NCBI GenBank assembly: GCA_016787085.1
Contig: JAEUVJ010000045.1
Span: forward strand, 1 to 64,000
Source of the DNA: Chitinophagaceae bacterium
GTDB lineage: Bacteria > Bacteroidota > Bacteroidia > Chitinophagales > Chitinophagaceae
Direction of reading: 5' to 3'
DNA: 64,000 nt
A model generated the notes under the pieces. The model had not been told where the DNA came from, did not search any database, and saw nothing but the letters and a program-made list of their open reading frames with translations. The position numbers were made by a program, and so were the translations under genes. Below, piece after piece: positions 45,054 through 53,822 of this stretch (the stretch's first letter is position 1; each line of letters opens with the position of its first letter).

Positions 45054-48014
45054 TCATTTATTTGGCTTAAGGGCCTCATATATTTCCACCTCGATAATAC
45101 TCAACGTCCCTTTGGCATTGGCGTCATTCCTTGCCACGCCATCATCCAGTTTCTTCCCTGACACCTCGGTGGCATTATCCGATGTTAGTACAGAGGGTTT
45201 TAGTAATTGTATCCTGACCTTTTTTCCCTTCTGCGGTGTACATACTGCGTTGAAATAACCCAGGCTCCGCAGGGTAGTATCATTAAATGTCACCTTGCCG
45301 TCAACGGTTATCTGCAAAGGGTAGCTGCGTGACCGGAAATTATTCAGCTTCATATTTACTTCGCTGACCAAAGTTTCTTTTTCCAGTTCATATTCTATCC
45401 ACGCAGTTGACAGGCTGCCATCATTCACCCAATCTGATAATTCATTGTCATCATAACTCTTAAAAGCGGAATCAGGATTAGCCCCCGCAGTGGCTTTTGC
45501 AATAGTAATAGCTCTTCTTGTTGGGCTGAAAGAGGGAGTCAAAGGAGTGGGTCCTCTGTCTAAATTGGAGGGAAGGCCTGCAGCAGGTAACGTTTCAGAC
45601 AATCCGTTTTTGGAAGTAAAAGCTTTTGTTGTCAGTAATACTGTACTACTCTTTAACCCATCAGCACTGGCCTTAATAGTGATAGCTCCCGGCGTAGTGG
45701 TGGATCGTATCAATACCCTGTTCACGCCATTCTCAACCGGAAGCTCCTTTGATAAAATATAATTACCGGGCCCCTGTGCCATTCCACCCCTCCACTCCGC
45801 TGGCCCATCCATCGTAAAACTGATCATATCAAGAGCCGTGGGACAGCGGTTGCCTTTTGCATCCACCACTTCTACTTCTACCAGGGCAAGGTCATGACCA
45901 TCGGCCCTGAAAGGCACCGGTCTTTTTATATTGGTCAACCGCAATGCCACCGGAGTTCCTGCTGTATTTATTTGCATACTGCACACCTGTTTCCCGTTCA
46001 CATCGAATCCCAGCGCGGATATTGTACCTGGTTTCCACTCAATATTTTTAAAAGTGAAAAGGAACCCGTCGCTCTTTTGTCCGAATCCTTTTGATTGCCC
46101 GTTTACTTTCAGCTCCACTTTTTCTGCAGATGAAATAACATAGATATCCTTTTTCACACCAGTCGCATAATTCCAATGTCCTATTATATGTATGCCTGGC
46201 CTCCTGGGGTTCACCCATCCATCCCACATTACCTGGTGGGCATAGAAATTTTGTTTTTTGATTCGAAGTGCATCCACTTCACCGCTCCGGCGATAATTCT
46301 CTGCACCCCGGTGATGTGTATTCGTTTCAGAAAAGACGATATTAACACCACCCGCATTTACCCGCTTACCTGTTCCCGGTCTTTCTTTCCAGAATTCGTA
46401 CCACCGTTTTACATTTTCCACTGCATGTGACTCCATATTCCGGTTGTACGAGGAAGCATCCTGCCCGTTATGCAGCGGGCCGTCCCCGTCTTTATGATAA
46501 GGGGGTGTATGATCATCCCAGTATTTACGCAGTCCTTCGTCCCGGGAGTATTCAGTGGCCCACATCGGTATATCAGCGCTTTTGTTGGTGTACAACATCT
46601 CACCGCCGTATTCAGCAGTCTTACTATCCAGCATTTCTCTTGAACCAATAGCCCTTCCCCCGTGCGGATCGTATTGGTCACGGATCCCTTTCATTTCCTG
46701 CATGTGTTTTTCACTGATGGACTCGTTGCCACATTCATAAAAGATGATGCTGGGGTTATTCTTATTGTAAATGATCGCATCCCGCATTACGGCAGTCCTC
46801 TGTTCCCATCGCACCCCTTCCACATCTCTCTCTGCATCGCCTGCGGGCATCGCCTGCATCAGTCCCACCCGGTCACAACTCTCCACATCCTGCTTCCACG
46901 GAGTGATATGCATCCATCTTACCAGGTTACCATTGCTTTCCACCATCAGTTTATTACTATAATCGCTCAACCATGCTGGTACAGACAGACCGATCGCCGG
47001 CCATTCATTCGATGTTCGCTGCGCATAACCATGAACCAGTATGACCCGGTCATTCAGCCAGATCATCCCGTCTTTGAAAGCGGTCTTACGAAATCCTGTT
47101 TTTGTATGAACAACATCCACGGGTTTACCGTCAATCTTCAGGATGGTTTGTACATTGTACAGGTATCCATAGCCCCAGCTCCAGAAGTTGAGACCCTTTA
47201 CCCGGGAAACCGCTGCCACTGTCCTCGTCTTACCGGCAGGGATCATCACTTTATCGCCAGCGAATTTTTTCACAGGTTTGTTATACAGGTCGGTCATTAC
47301 TACTTCATACTGCACCTCCTGCGCCTTCCCGCTTTCATTTTTTACCTGCGATACGGCATGTATTGTTGCGGCTCTTCCTTTAATATTAAAGCTGTCTGCA
47401 AACACATAAACACCTGTGGTTCCCAGGTTGGAAAAAAGCGGCAGTGTCTGGTAAACTTTTCCTGTTACGTGGAGAAAAACATTCTTGTTGATACCTCCGT
47501 AATTGGCATTAAAATTCTTATCCTCCCATTGATATTTTGTATTTGTGGCTTTCTCCCTATAATCCCAGTCACTATTTATTCTTGCAGCGATCACGTTGTC
47601 TTCTTCCCCGAATTTCACCAGGTCCGTAATATCAAACCCAAAAGAGGTCACCCCGTTTTCATGCAAACCAATATGATTCCCGTTCACATAAAAATCGCCT
47701 GCCTGGCGAATGCCTTCAAATTCAATAAATACTTTCCTCCCCTTGTGTTCAGCCGGAATACGAAAACTTTTACGGTACCAGGCGATACCTGTTGAAAGGT
47801 CCCTGATATCTTTGTGAAAAGCTTCGTCTTCGTTCCAGGCATGGGGCAATGTTACTTTTTTCCACCCATCATCATTGAAGCCGGCTGACACAGCAGCAGA
47901 ATCATCTCCCACGAAAACTTTCCAGTCTGAATTGAAATTGTATTTTACCCGCTGAGAATGGCCTGCATAGCAAAAAATACAGGCAAAAAGAATCACTATA
48001 GTATGTCTGATCAC
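45054..48014 (-). CDS. Secreted GH2 beta-galactosidase-like enzyme
   Basis: The 986-residue product has a signal peptide (MIRHTIVILFACIFCYAGHSQ). It shows the GH2 sandwich domain (NFNSDWKVFVGDD, GIAWYRKSFRIP), Ig-like domain and TIM barrel with acid/base E431 (FYECGNES) and nucleophile E563 (IVFSETNTHH). A C-terminal discoidin-like domain (DNELSDWVNDGSLSTAWIEY) follows at about 845-975. GH2 enzymes in rhamnogalacturonan loci remove galactose or related side chains. It follows GH105 by 21 bases on the same strand. Confidence 0.9.
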   Translation of the reverse strand: MIRHTIVILFACIFCYAGHSQRVKYNFNSDWKVFVGDDSAAVSAGFNDDGWKKVTLPHAWNEDEAFHKDIRDLSTGIAWYRKSFRIPAEHKGRKVFIEFEGIRQAGDFYVNGNHIGLHENGVTSFGFDITDLVKFGEEDNVIAARINSDWDYREKATNTKYQWEDKNFNANYGGINKNVFLHVTGKVYQTLPLFSNLGTTGVYVFADSFNIKGRAATIHAVSQVKNESGKAQEVQYEVVMTDLYNKPVKKFAGDKVMIPAGKTRTVAAVSRVKGLNFWSWGYGYLYNVQTILKIDGKPVDVVHTKTGFRKTAFKDGMIWLNDRVILVHGYAQRTSNEWPAIGLSVPAWLSDYSNKLMVESNGNLVRWMHITPWKQDVESCDRVGLMQAMPAGDAERDVEGVRWEQRTAVMRDAIIYNKNNPSIIFYECGNESISEKHMQEMKGIRDQYDPHGGRAIGSREMLDSKTAEYGGEMLYTNKSADIPMWATEYSRDEGLRKYWDDHTPPYHKDGDGPLHNGQDASSYNRNMESHAVENVKRWYEFWKERPGTGKRVNAGGVNIVFSETNTHHRGAENYRRSGEVDALRIKKQNFYAHQVMWDGWVNPRRPGIHIIGHWNYATGVKKDIYVISSAEKVELKVNGQSKGFGQKSDGFLFTFKNIEWKPGTISALGFDVNGKQVCSMQINTAGTPVALRLTNIKRPVPFRADGHDLALVEVEVVDAKGNRCPTALDMISFTMDGPAEWRGGMAQGPGNYILSKELPVENGVNRVLIRSTTTPGAITIKASADGLKSSTVLLTTKAFTSKNGLSETLPAAGLPSNLDRGPTPLTPSFSPTRRAITIAKATAGANPDSAFKSYDDNELSDWVNDGSLSTAWIEYELEKETLVSEVNMKLNNFRSRSYPLQITVDGKVTFNDTTLRSLGYFNAVCTPQKGKKVRIQLLKPSVLTSDNATEVSGKKLDDGVARNDANAKGTLSIIEVEIYEALKPNK

Positions 48015-48034
48015 AACAATGAATTTAAACGCAG

Positions 48035-49162
48035 CTATTTCATTTTATACAACTCTGTTCCGGCAAGCAGGAAACAACCCAGGCCGTAATCCTCAAAATC
48101 AGGTGTGGAATCATAATTCACAGGCTGGCCATCTTTCGGTTCTTTACCCGTTCCCTGCACATAACCCAGCTTGCCGTTGGGATGTACACATTCTTTCACC
48201 ATGGCATTCCATGCCTTGAGAATAACAGGGAGGTATGTTTTCTTATCCACTACCCCGTTATTGATACCCCACGCCATTCCATAAATGAAAAGAGAAGTGC
48301 CGCTTACTTCTTTCCCGCCGAAATGATTGGGATCGTGCAGGCTTACGTTCCAGTAACCATCCTCCCGCTGTATGGCAGGCAATGCCGATAACATAGCTTT
48401 GAAATCTTCCAGGTACTCGTTATAGTGAGGATCTGTTTTCGGCAATGCTTCCAATGTTTTTGCCAATGCTGCCACCACCCATCCATTGCCACGGCTCCAG
48501 TAACAATCTTCTCCGTTGGGTTCTTTATAAGGCGGCACAAAATCTTTATCCCTCCACCACAATTTATCAGCCGGGTTATATAAACCCTTTCCACCATGTT
48601 TGTACTTGGTAAAAGCATACATTTCATACATCCTGTTAAAATAACTTGTGTCGTTATACAGGTTGCCCAGTTTAACGAATACGGGCATGGCCATCTGCAA
48701 AGCATCTATCCAGTTCCAGTCGTCCACTTTGCCGGTCAGCTTCATGGAATCAATAGAGGCTTTGATATCCCGTATTCTTTCGGGATGTTGTTTCCCATCC
48801 AGCAGGTACATATCAATATACGTTTGTCCGCAGCATTGATTATCTGCGTTGCGGGTTCGGATACCACCCCGCAATCCCCATTTATGCTTTTCGCCCCATT
48901 GCAAGGCATAATCGTAATACGCTTTTTTCTTATCAATACCGTACAAGGCCATTAATCCCTCATAATACACCGCTCTTGTCCAGATATTCGACGGCCGCTC
49001 GATATTGGTAAAAATAGACTTCCCTGCATCGGGCCATTTATTCATGAAATACTGGTTGGTAAGCCGTAAAGGCTTTACTATTTTCTTTTTAGAAGGAAGC
49101 TTTTGCGCAGCAGCGCCAAAAACAACAAATAGCGGAAGAAGTAAAAAAAATACTCGTTTCAT
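48035..49162 (-). CDS. GH105 unsaturated rhamnogalacturonyl hydrolase
   Basis: The ATG at 49160-49162 opens a signal peptide (MKRVFFLLLPLFVVFGAAAQ); an upstream ATG adds 11 residues. The 375-residue product is a GH88/GH105 alpha/alpha-barrel: WTRAVYYEGLMALYG at about 60-74, ADNQCCGQTYIDMYLL around the catalytic Asp at about 106-121, WNWIDALQMAMPVF, and CYWSRGNGWVVAALAKTL. The enzyme removes the 4,5-unsaturated galacturonyl left by PL11 lyases. An 18-base palindrome lies in its coding sequence (48768-48785). Confidence 0.92.
   Translation of the reverse strand: MKRVFFLLLPLFVVFGAAAQKLPSKKKIVKPLRLTNQYFMNKWPDAGKSIFTNIERPSNIWTRAVYYEGLMALYGIDKKKAYYDYALQWGEKHKWGLRGGIRTRNADNQCCGQTYIDMYLLDGKQHPERIRDIKASIDSMKLTGKVDDWNWIDALQMAMPVFVKLGNLYNDTSYFNRMYEMYAFTKYKHGGKGLYNPADKLWWRDKDFVPPYKEPNGEDCYWSRGNGWVVAALAKTLEALPKTDPHYNEYLEDFKAMLSALPAIQREDGYWNVSLHDPNHFGGKEVSGTSLFIYGMAWGINNGVVDKKTYLPVILKAWNAMVKECVHPNGKLGYVQGTGKEPKDGQPVNYDSTPDFEDYGLGCFLLAGTELYKMK
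48767..48786. repeat. TCCCG-N8-CGGGA palindrome inside the GH105 gene
   Basis: ATCCCGTATTCTTTCGGGAT has six-base arms and an eight-base spacer, the same layout as the palindromes in the tRNA-Thr decoys. It encodes HPERIRD in the GH105 frame. It could be a chance match. Confidence 0.4.
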
Positions 49163-49229
49163 ATAGCGGCAATAAGAGTTAAAAATATGCTGCATGTTAC
49201 TTCATTTTGAGGGTTCAGGTATCCTGTAG

Positions 49230-49307
49230 TATCCTGACAAAACGGGCAATGGACAATTGGCAATAAGCAATTCTCAGCTATCCGGTTCTATTGCCTATTG
49301 CCAATTA
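49230..49307. repeat. CAATTGGCAATA word-repeat tract with inverted repeat
   Basis: AATTGGCAATA (49253-49263) and TATTGCCAATT (49296-49306) are an 11-base inverted repeat. The space between holds related words (AAGCAATT, ATTGCC). The tract abuts the stop codon of the upstream GH2 gene. It may form a hairpin between the GH2 and GH105 messages. Similar tracts with other words occur at 3950-4049, 4121-4232 and 5466-5560. Confidence 0.55.
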
Positions 49308-52193
49308 CTTGTTACTCCCCACCGGTTTCAACTCATCAGGGCTGTCTTTGGTATAACTATCCCATGTTTCTTTCGACGGTGAAATAAACAGGTCTTTTAT
49401 GACGGGCAATTCCACTTTATCCGTTGGATCGAATTTATCCGACGACATATATTTTTTGATGCTATAGAATAATTGCCGCGAGGCAGCAAAAGAAGAAGTA
49501 TCCGAAAGATCAGCGCTGCTGACGATCAGTTTACCATTCTCCGCTTTTGCTTCAAATACCAAACCCAGTTTCCGGTTCATGAACCATGTATCAATGGGCT
49601 GCACCAGCGGTTTGAATCCCTTAGGAAAATCTTCGAGGTGCATGACCTGCGATTTATTCACAATACTCCACCACTGGAAGTTACTATGGCTCTCTGTCGG
49701 AAAATCGGTAAACAAAGAATGTTTGAACTGAACCAAAATCCCCGTCACATGCGGCGGCCGCATCTTGAACCAGGAAGTATTCCAGAATACGGGAGTAAAC
49801 TGCATCGCAATCTCCTTTCCTTTCACCACCTTACCTGCCGCATTCAAAAAAACCTTGCCCCCTTTTTCCAAAATGCTTTCTGCCGTTTGATCCAATGATG
49901 TGCAATAATAGACATCAGACGTAACAGGTGGCAGCGATGAAGGATATACCCATACATCCCAGTCATTGGCGATGGGCAATTTTTCAAATCCCACTTCCAA
50001 CTTATAATGACCGGCAATCGGGATATCATTTAACGGAAAACTTATTTTACCTGCAGACTGGTTGGCCCCTGTAACAAAAGATTGCGGGGCAAAATTCCCT
50101 TTGCGCACCACCTCTCCCCTGTCATTCCTCAATGACCACTGCAGTATCACATTCTTCAATTCCACTTTGCCAAAATGAAACAACTCTACTTCTGTCTCCA
50201 CCATTTCATTATTGGTAAAAACGAACTTAGGCAGCTTTGCCAGTATCACGGTCGGAGCACAAAAACGACTGAACTCCTTTGCACTGATATACCCTTTTTC
50301 ATCCCAGAATGCATCGAGTACACCTATCAGCGCCGTACCCTGCCCGGGAAAATCCTGTAACCCTAATAACTGGAATCCCGCCAGCCCGGGTGTACGCAGG
50401 TCTTTTTCTATTTCGGCTTTGTAACATAAAGCCTGCAGTTTGCCTGAAGCAAGCAGGAAATCTTTTGCCTGGTCTGCCATTCCATGATCTTCCAGGTCCT
50501 GTTTGAACAATTCAAAATTCCTGGCTTTATATACACCTGTATATTTTTTGATCTCATCGAAATTAGGGTACACACACCATTGCCCCATTTCATGCGTCAC
50601 ATAGGGCACATTGAAATCTTTGACAGCGGAATAATAATTGGAATTACTTTCCGGCGCTGCATTCGTCCATCTTAATCCTCTGGGGCCCGATTTGACCATA
50701 TATTGATTTTCCGGAACCAATGGCCAGCTCATGGCCACTGATGCACCGGTATAAACACGGCGGTTATCCTTCGCTTTCCAGTAATTGACAAAATCAGCCA
50801 GATACTTTGCCTGGTTTCTCCCGGCAGGTTCATTACCGGCAGCCAGCATACAGAATGAAGCGTAATTACCATATGCTTTCACTATCCTGTTCGTTTCATC
50901 ATAGATATACTGATCAATGAACCGGCCATCTCCTACCGATGTGCCGTGATTGGGCCATGTCGGCGCTTCAGGTTGTAAATAAAAGCCTGTCTTATCTGCT
51001 GCCACGAATGCCGCTTCCGGCGGGCACCAGGAATGAAACCGCATATGATTCAGTCCATAACTTTTGGCAATACGGAATATCCTTTCCCATGCAAGCACAT
51101 CCATAGATGGATAACCAGTTAACGGAAACTCGCAATTGTTCAATGTGCCTCTTAAGAATACAGGCTGCCCATTGATCATGAATTGCGTACCCCGGATACT
51201 GAACTCCTTCATTCCAAACTGTACTCTTTTTGTCGCAATAGTACTATTGGCTTCTGCCTTCACCGTAAGGCGATATAAAGCCGGGTTGAACTCATCCCAT
51301 AATACCACGTTGTCCGTCATGGGCAGCATCAACTCAACTAAAGTTGTATCACCGGGCTTTACCGGGATATTATCAAACACTTCCTGCGTATGCTGCAATA
51401 CATTGGTATTAAAACTTTCAGCGGAGGCCGTGATGATAGCCCTTGTTTCATTTTGTCCTTTATTCAGCACCCATATTTTCAGCTTCGCCTGTTTATTCTT
51501 TACATCGGGATATACCTGTACATTTTCGATCTGCACATCCGGCAAAGCCTCGATATACATTTTACCAACAATACCATTCCAGTTCCCCTGCGTATGATCG
51601 GACACACTATGCGAATCAGGCCCGACATTCATGTCTTTGATACGATTATCAATGCTGATCGTAAGGAGGTGCTTTCCGGGTTTCAACTTACCAAGATCAA
51701 AACCATGAGAAATGGATAAAGAATTGCTGTTGCCCACTTCAACTGCATCTATCCAGACCCGCGATTGTGTATGCACTCTTTCAAAAAAAAGTTTCGCCTG
51801 CTTTCCATTCCAGTCAGCGGGAATACTGATCTCCTTCTGGTACCATGCACGGCCCACATAATGTTTAGCAGGCGTCAGCCAGAAAGGGATCTTCAGATTA
51901 TCTTTTGTTCTGTATTTCGTCAGTGAGGGCCGGAAGAAGAAAGAACTATCATAGATGCTTCCTGTCCATTGTGTTTGCAATGTAATATCATCACCCTTAC
52001 CCCTCTGCGCCATAGAGCCGGGTAATATGATCGTCTCTGTTAATACATGGCTGAACCATTTTTCAACAATGCCTTTATCCTGCCGGTCTATTGCAAAACG
52101 CCATTCGCCTGCAAGGGATATTTGCTGGGCATAAACAGTGACTTCAACGATAAAAAAGAAAGCAAGAAAGAAAGTTGTTCTGCGGGTATTCAT
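49305..52193 (-). CDS. Secreted GH2 family glycoside hydrolase
   Basis: The 962-residue product has a signal peptide (MNTRRTTFFLAFFFIVEVTVYAQ). It has GH2 N-terminal sandwich (ISLAGEWRFAIDRQDKGI, GRAWYQKEISIP), an immunoglobulin domain, and a TIM barrel with acid/base E455 (LAAGNEPAG) and nucleophile E535 (VTHEMGQW). The 200-residue C-terminal region is beta-rich and unlike the other GH2. It differs from GH2 at 45-48 kb in motif context and probably acts on another side chain, for example beta-galactosyl or glucuronyl units. It ends 142 bases before the GH105 start. Confidence 0.88.
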   Translation of the reverse strand: MNTRRTTFFLAFFFIVEVTVYAQQISLAGEWRFAIDRQDKGIVEKWFSHVLTETIILPGSMAQRGKGDDITLQTQWTGSIYDSSFFFRPSLTKYRTKDNLKIPFWLTPAKHYVGRAWYQKEISIPADWNGKQAKLFFERVHTQSRVWIDAVEVGNSNSLSISHGFDLGKLKPGKHLLTISIDNRIKDMNVGPDSHSVSDHTQGNWNGIVGKMYIEALPDVQIENVQVYPDVKNKQAKLKIWVLNKGQNETRAIITASAESFNTNVLQHTQEVFDNIPVKPGDTTLVELMLPMTDNVVLWDEFNPALYRLTVKAEANSTIATKRVQFGMKEFSIRGTQFMINGQPVFLRGTLNNCEFPLTGYPSMDVLAWERIFRIAKSYGLNHMRFHSWCPPEAAFVAADKTGFYLQPEAPTWPNHGTSVGDGRFIDQYIYDETNRIVKAYGNYASFCMLAAGNEPAGRNQAKYLADFVNYWKAKDNRRVYTGASVAMSWPLVPENQYMVKSGPRGLRWTNAAPESNSNYYSAVKDFNVPYVTHEMGQWCVYPNFDEIKKYTGVYKARNFELFKQDLEDHGMADQAKDFLLASGKLQALCYKAEIEKDLRTPGLAGFQLLGLQDFPGQGTALIGVLDAFWDEKGYISAKEFSRFCAPTVILAKLPKFVFTNNEMVETEVELFHFGKVELKNVILQWSLRNDRGEVVRKGNFAPQSFVTGANQSAGKISFPLNDIPIAGHYKLEVGFEKLPIANDWDVWVYPSSLPPVTSDVYYCTSLDQTAESILEKGGKVFLNAAGKVVKGKEIAMQFTPVFWNTSWFKMRPPHVTGILVQFKHSLFTDFPTESHSNFQWWSIVNKSQVMHLEDFPKGFKPLVQPIDTWFMNRKLGLVFEAKAENGKLIVSSADLSDTSSFAASRQLFYSIKKYMSSDKFDPTDKVELPVIKDLFISPSKETWDSYTKDSPDELKPVGSNK

Positions 52194-52208
52194 GCTTATG
52201 GGTTGGAT

Positions 52209-53015
52209 TTATTTACCCAATATATACTTTTTCAGCTTACCCGGTTTGACCTCTTTGATGGCATTGACAACGATCTCTGCATTCAGTTTGGCGCCATCAA
52301 TGTTGGTATGCGTATGATCCACCGGGAAAAAGGGCTTTACTTTGTCTGCTCCCATCTCTTCGTACTTTGCAGCCACCAGTTCATTCAGGTTAATGAAATA
52401 GGCTCCTTCCTCTTTAGCTACCTGTTCTGCCCATAAGGCATACGAATCGGCAGCACGAACCACTTTGCCATCCTTCCAGTTGTTACGGGGGATCAGTGAG
52501 CAGACAACCGGGACAGCTCCTTTATCTTTTGCCTCCCTGATATACCTTCTCATATACCAGCCGAAAGTACGTACCACCTCCTGCCTTTTGGTGATCGGGT
52601 TATATATCTCTTTCGATTCATCACCGATGCCCCGGATCGTTCCTCTTGCTCTTGCCGTATCATCCAGCGGCCCTGCATCGTTATGTCCAAATTGCATGAT
52701 CACATAATCTCCTTTCTGCAGTTCTTTAGATATCCGGTCCCACCTTCCTTCGGTAATGAACGTACGGCTGCTTCTTCCGCCGATAGCATGATTGCGGATA
52801 CTTATTCTATTAGTGTCGAAATGATCTGCGATGAAACTTCCCCAACCCCATTGCTGGTTCTTACCTGTGCCATCGCCATTCCGTACTGTAGAATCGCCAA
52901 TGATATAGAACACGGGCTTTTCTTTTTTACCCAGGGCAAAAGAACAAAGTGCCAGGAGAAGCAACACGCCTGCTACCAGCTTGATCCTCTCCCCGAAAGT
53001 TGATTTACTTTTCAT
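52209..53015 (-). CDS. Rhamnogalacturonan acetylesterase (CE12), first of tandem pair
   Basis: The 268-residue SGNH hydrolase has an N-terminal membrane/signal segment (IKLVAGVLLLLALCSFALG). Family CE12 motifs are GDSTVRN with S42, NHAIGGRSSRTF, MQFGHNDAG and the C-terminal DHTHTN with D233 and H236. The enzyme removes acetyl groups from galacturonic acid of rhamnogalacturonan-I. It lies 11 bases after its paralogue, the next gene upstream; the two share long identical motifs but differ in the N-terminus and in the loop after GHND. Confidence 0.9.
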   Translation of the reverse strand: MKSKSTFGERIKLVAGVLLLLALCSFALGKKEKPVFYIIGDSTVRNGDGTGKNQQWGWGSFIADHFDTNRISIRNHAIGGRSSRTFITEGRWDRISKELQKGDYVIMQFGHNDAGPLDDTARARGTIRGIGDESKEIYNPITKRQEVVRTFGWYMRRYIREAKDKGAVPVVCSLIPRNNWKDGKVVRAADSYALWAEQVAKEEGAYFINLNELVAAKYEEMGADKVKPFFPVDHTHTNIDGAKLNAEIVVNAIKEVKPGKLKKYILGK

Positions 53016-53025
53016 ATGAAGTTTG

Positions 53026-53820
53026 TTATTGTCCGGCCAGGTATTTATTCAGCCCGATAGCCGGGTTTTGCTGTATTCCTTCCACTACAGAAGCCGCATT
53101 CACTGCTGCCCCTTCTTTATTCGTATGGGTATGATCTCCGGGAAATAATTGCTTTACCCGATCGGGGCCCCACTGATCGTATTTACCGGCAGTTATCGCA
53201 TTCAGATCAATAAAGAATGCTCCTTCCTGTTCTGCAACTTCCTTTGCCCATTTACCAAAATCATTGTTCGCCCTGGGTACTTTACCATCCTTCCAGATAT
53301 TCCTCGGTATCATGGATAACACTACAGGTATGGCTCCTTTTACCTTTGCATCGCGGATAAATTGCCGGATATACCAGCCGTATGTATGAACCGTCTCTTT
53401 TCTTCCATCGGCAAACTCCAGTTCGATCACTTCTTCCCCGGTTCCTTTTAATGTTCCCCGGTTCCTTTTGCTTGTATCAGGATAGCTGCCGTCATTATGA
53501 CCAAACTGCATCATCACATAATCGCCGGGTTTCAACAATGAATCCAGCCTGCGCCACCTGCCTTCATTGGTAAAGCTACGTGAACTTCTGCCTGCAATGG
53601 CATGATTAGCCACTTTGATCCTGCTGCTATCGAAGAAATCGCTGATCAGTGTGCCCCATCCCCATTGCTCTTTATTGGTATTTCTTACAGTGGAATCACC
53701 TGTGATATACAGCACCGGTTTTTTTTCCTGCAGTAAACTAAAAGAATAAATGATACTGCTCATGATGAATAACGTTGTGAGCAGGCCTGTTCTTTTAATG
53801 ATCTTATTCATATTCATCAT
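53026..53820 (-). CDS. Rhamnogalacturonan acetylesterase (CE12), second of tandem pair
   Basis: The 264-residue protein has the same CE12 motifs: TGDSTVRN with S43, NHAIAGRSSRSF, MQFGHNDG and DHTHTN with D229 and H232. An N-terminal hydrophobic segment (GLLTTLFIMSSIIYSFSLL) indicates export. It begins with a run of possible starts (MMNMNK). It follows a PL11 gene by two bases, so it is cotranscribed. The pair may have divided the different acetylation positions of the polymer. Confidence 0.9.
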   Translation of the reverse strand: MMNMNKIIKRTGLLTTLFIMSSIIYSFSLLQEKKPVLYITGDSTVRNTNKEQWGWGTLISDFFDSSRIKVANHAIAGRSSRSFTNEGRWRRLDSLLKPGDYVMMQFGHNDGSYPDTSKRNRGTLKGTGEEVIELEFADGRKETVHTYGWYIRQFIRDAKVKGAIPVVLSMIPRNIWKDGKVPRANNDFGKWAKEVAEQEGAFFIDLNAITAGKYDQWGPDRVKQLFPGDHTHTNKEGAAVNAASVVEGIQQNPAIGLNKYLAGQ

Positions 53821-53822
53821 AC

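Noticed and set aside
46662..47795. A 377-codon open frame on the + strand opposite the GH2 gene
   Set aside because: It is a shadow of strong codon bias in the GH2 gene; the translation is rich in His, Ile and Cys with no domain or signal, and the GH2 frame has intact catalytic residues.
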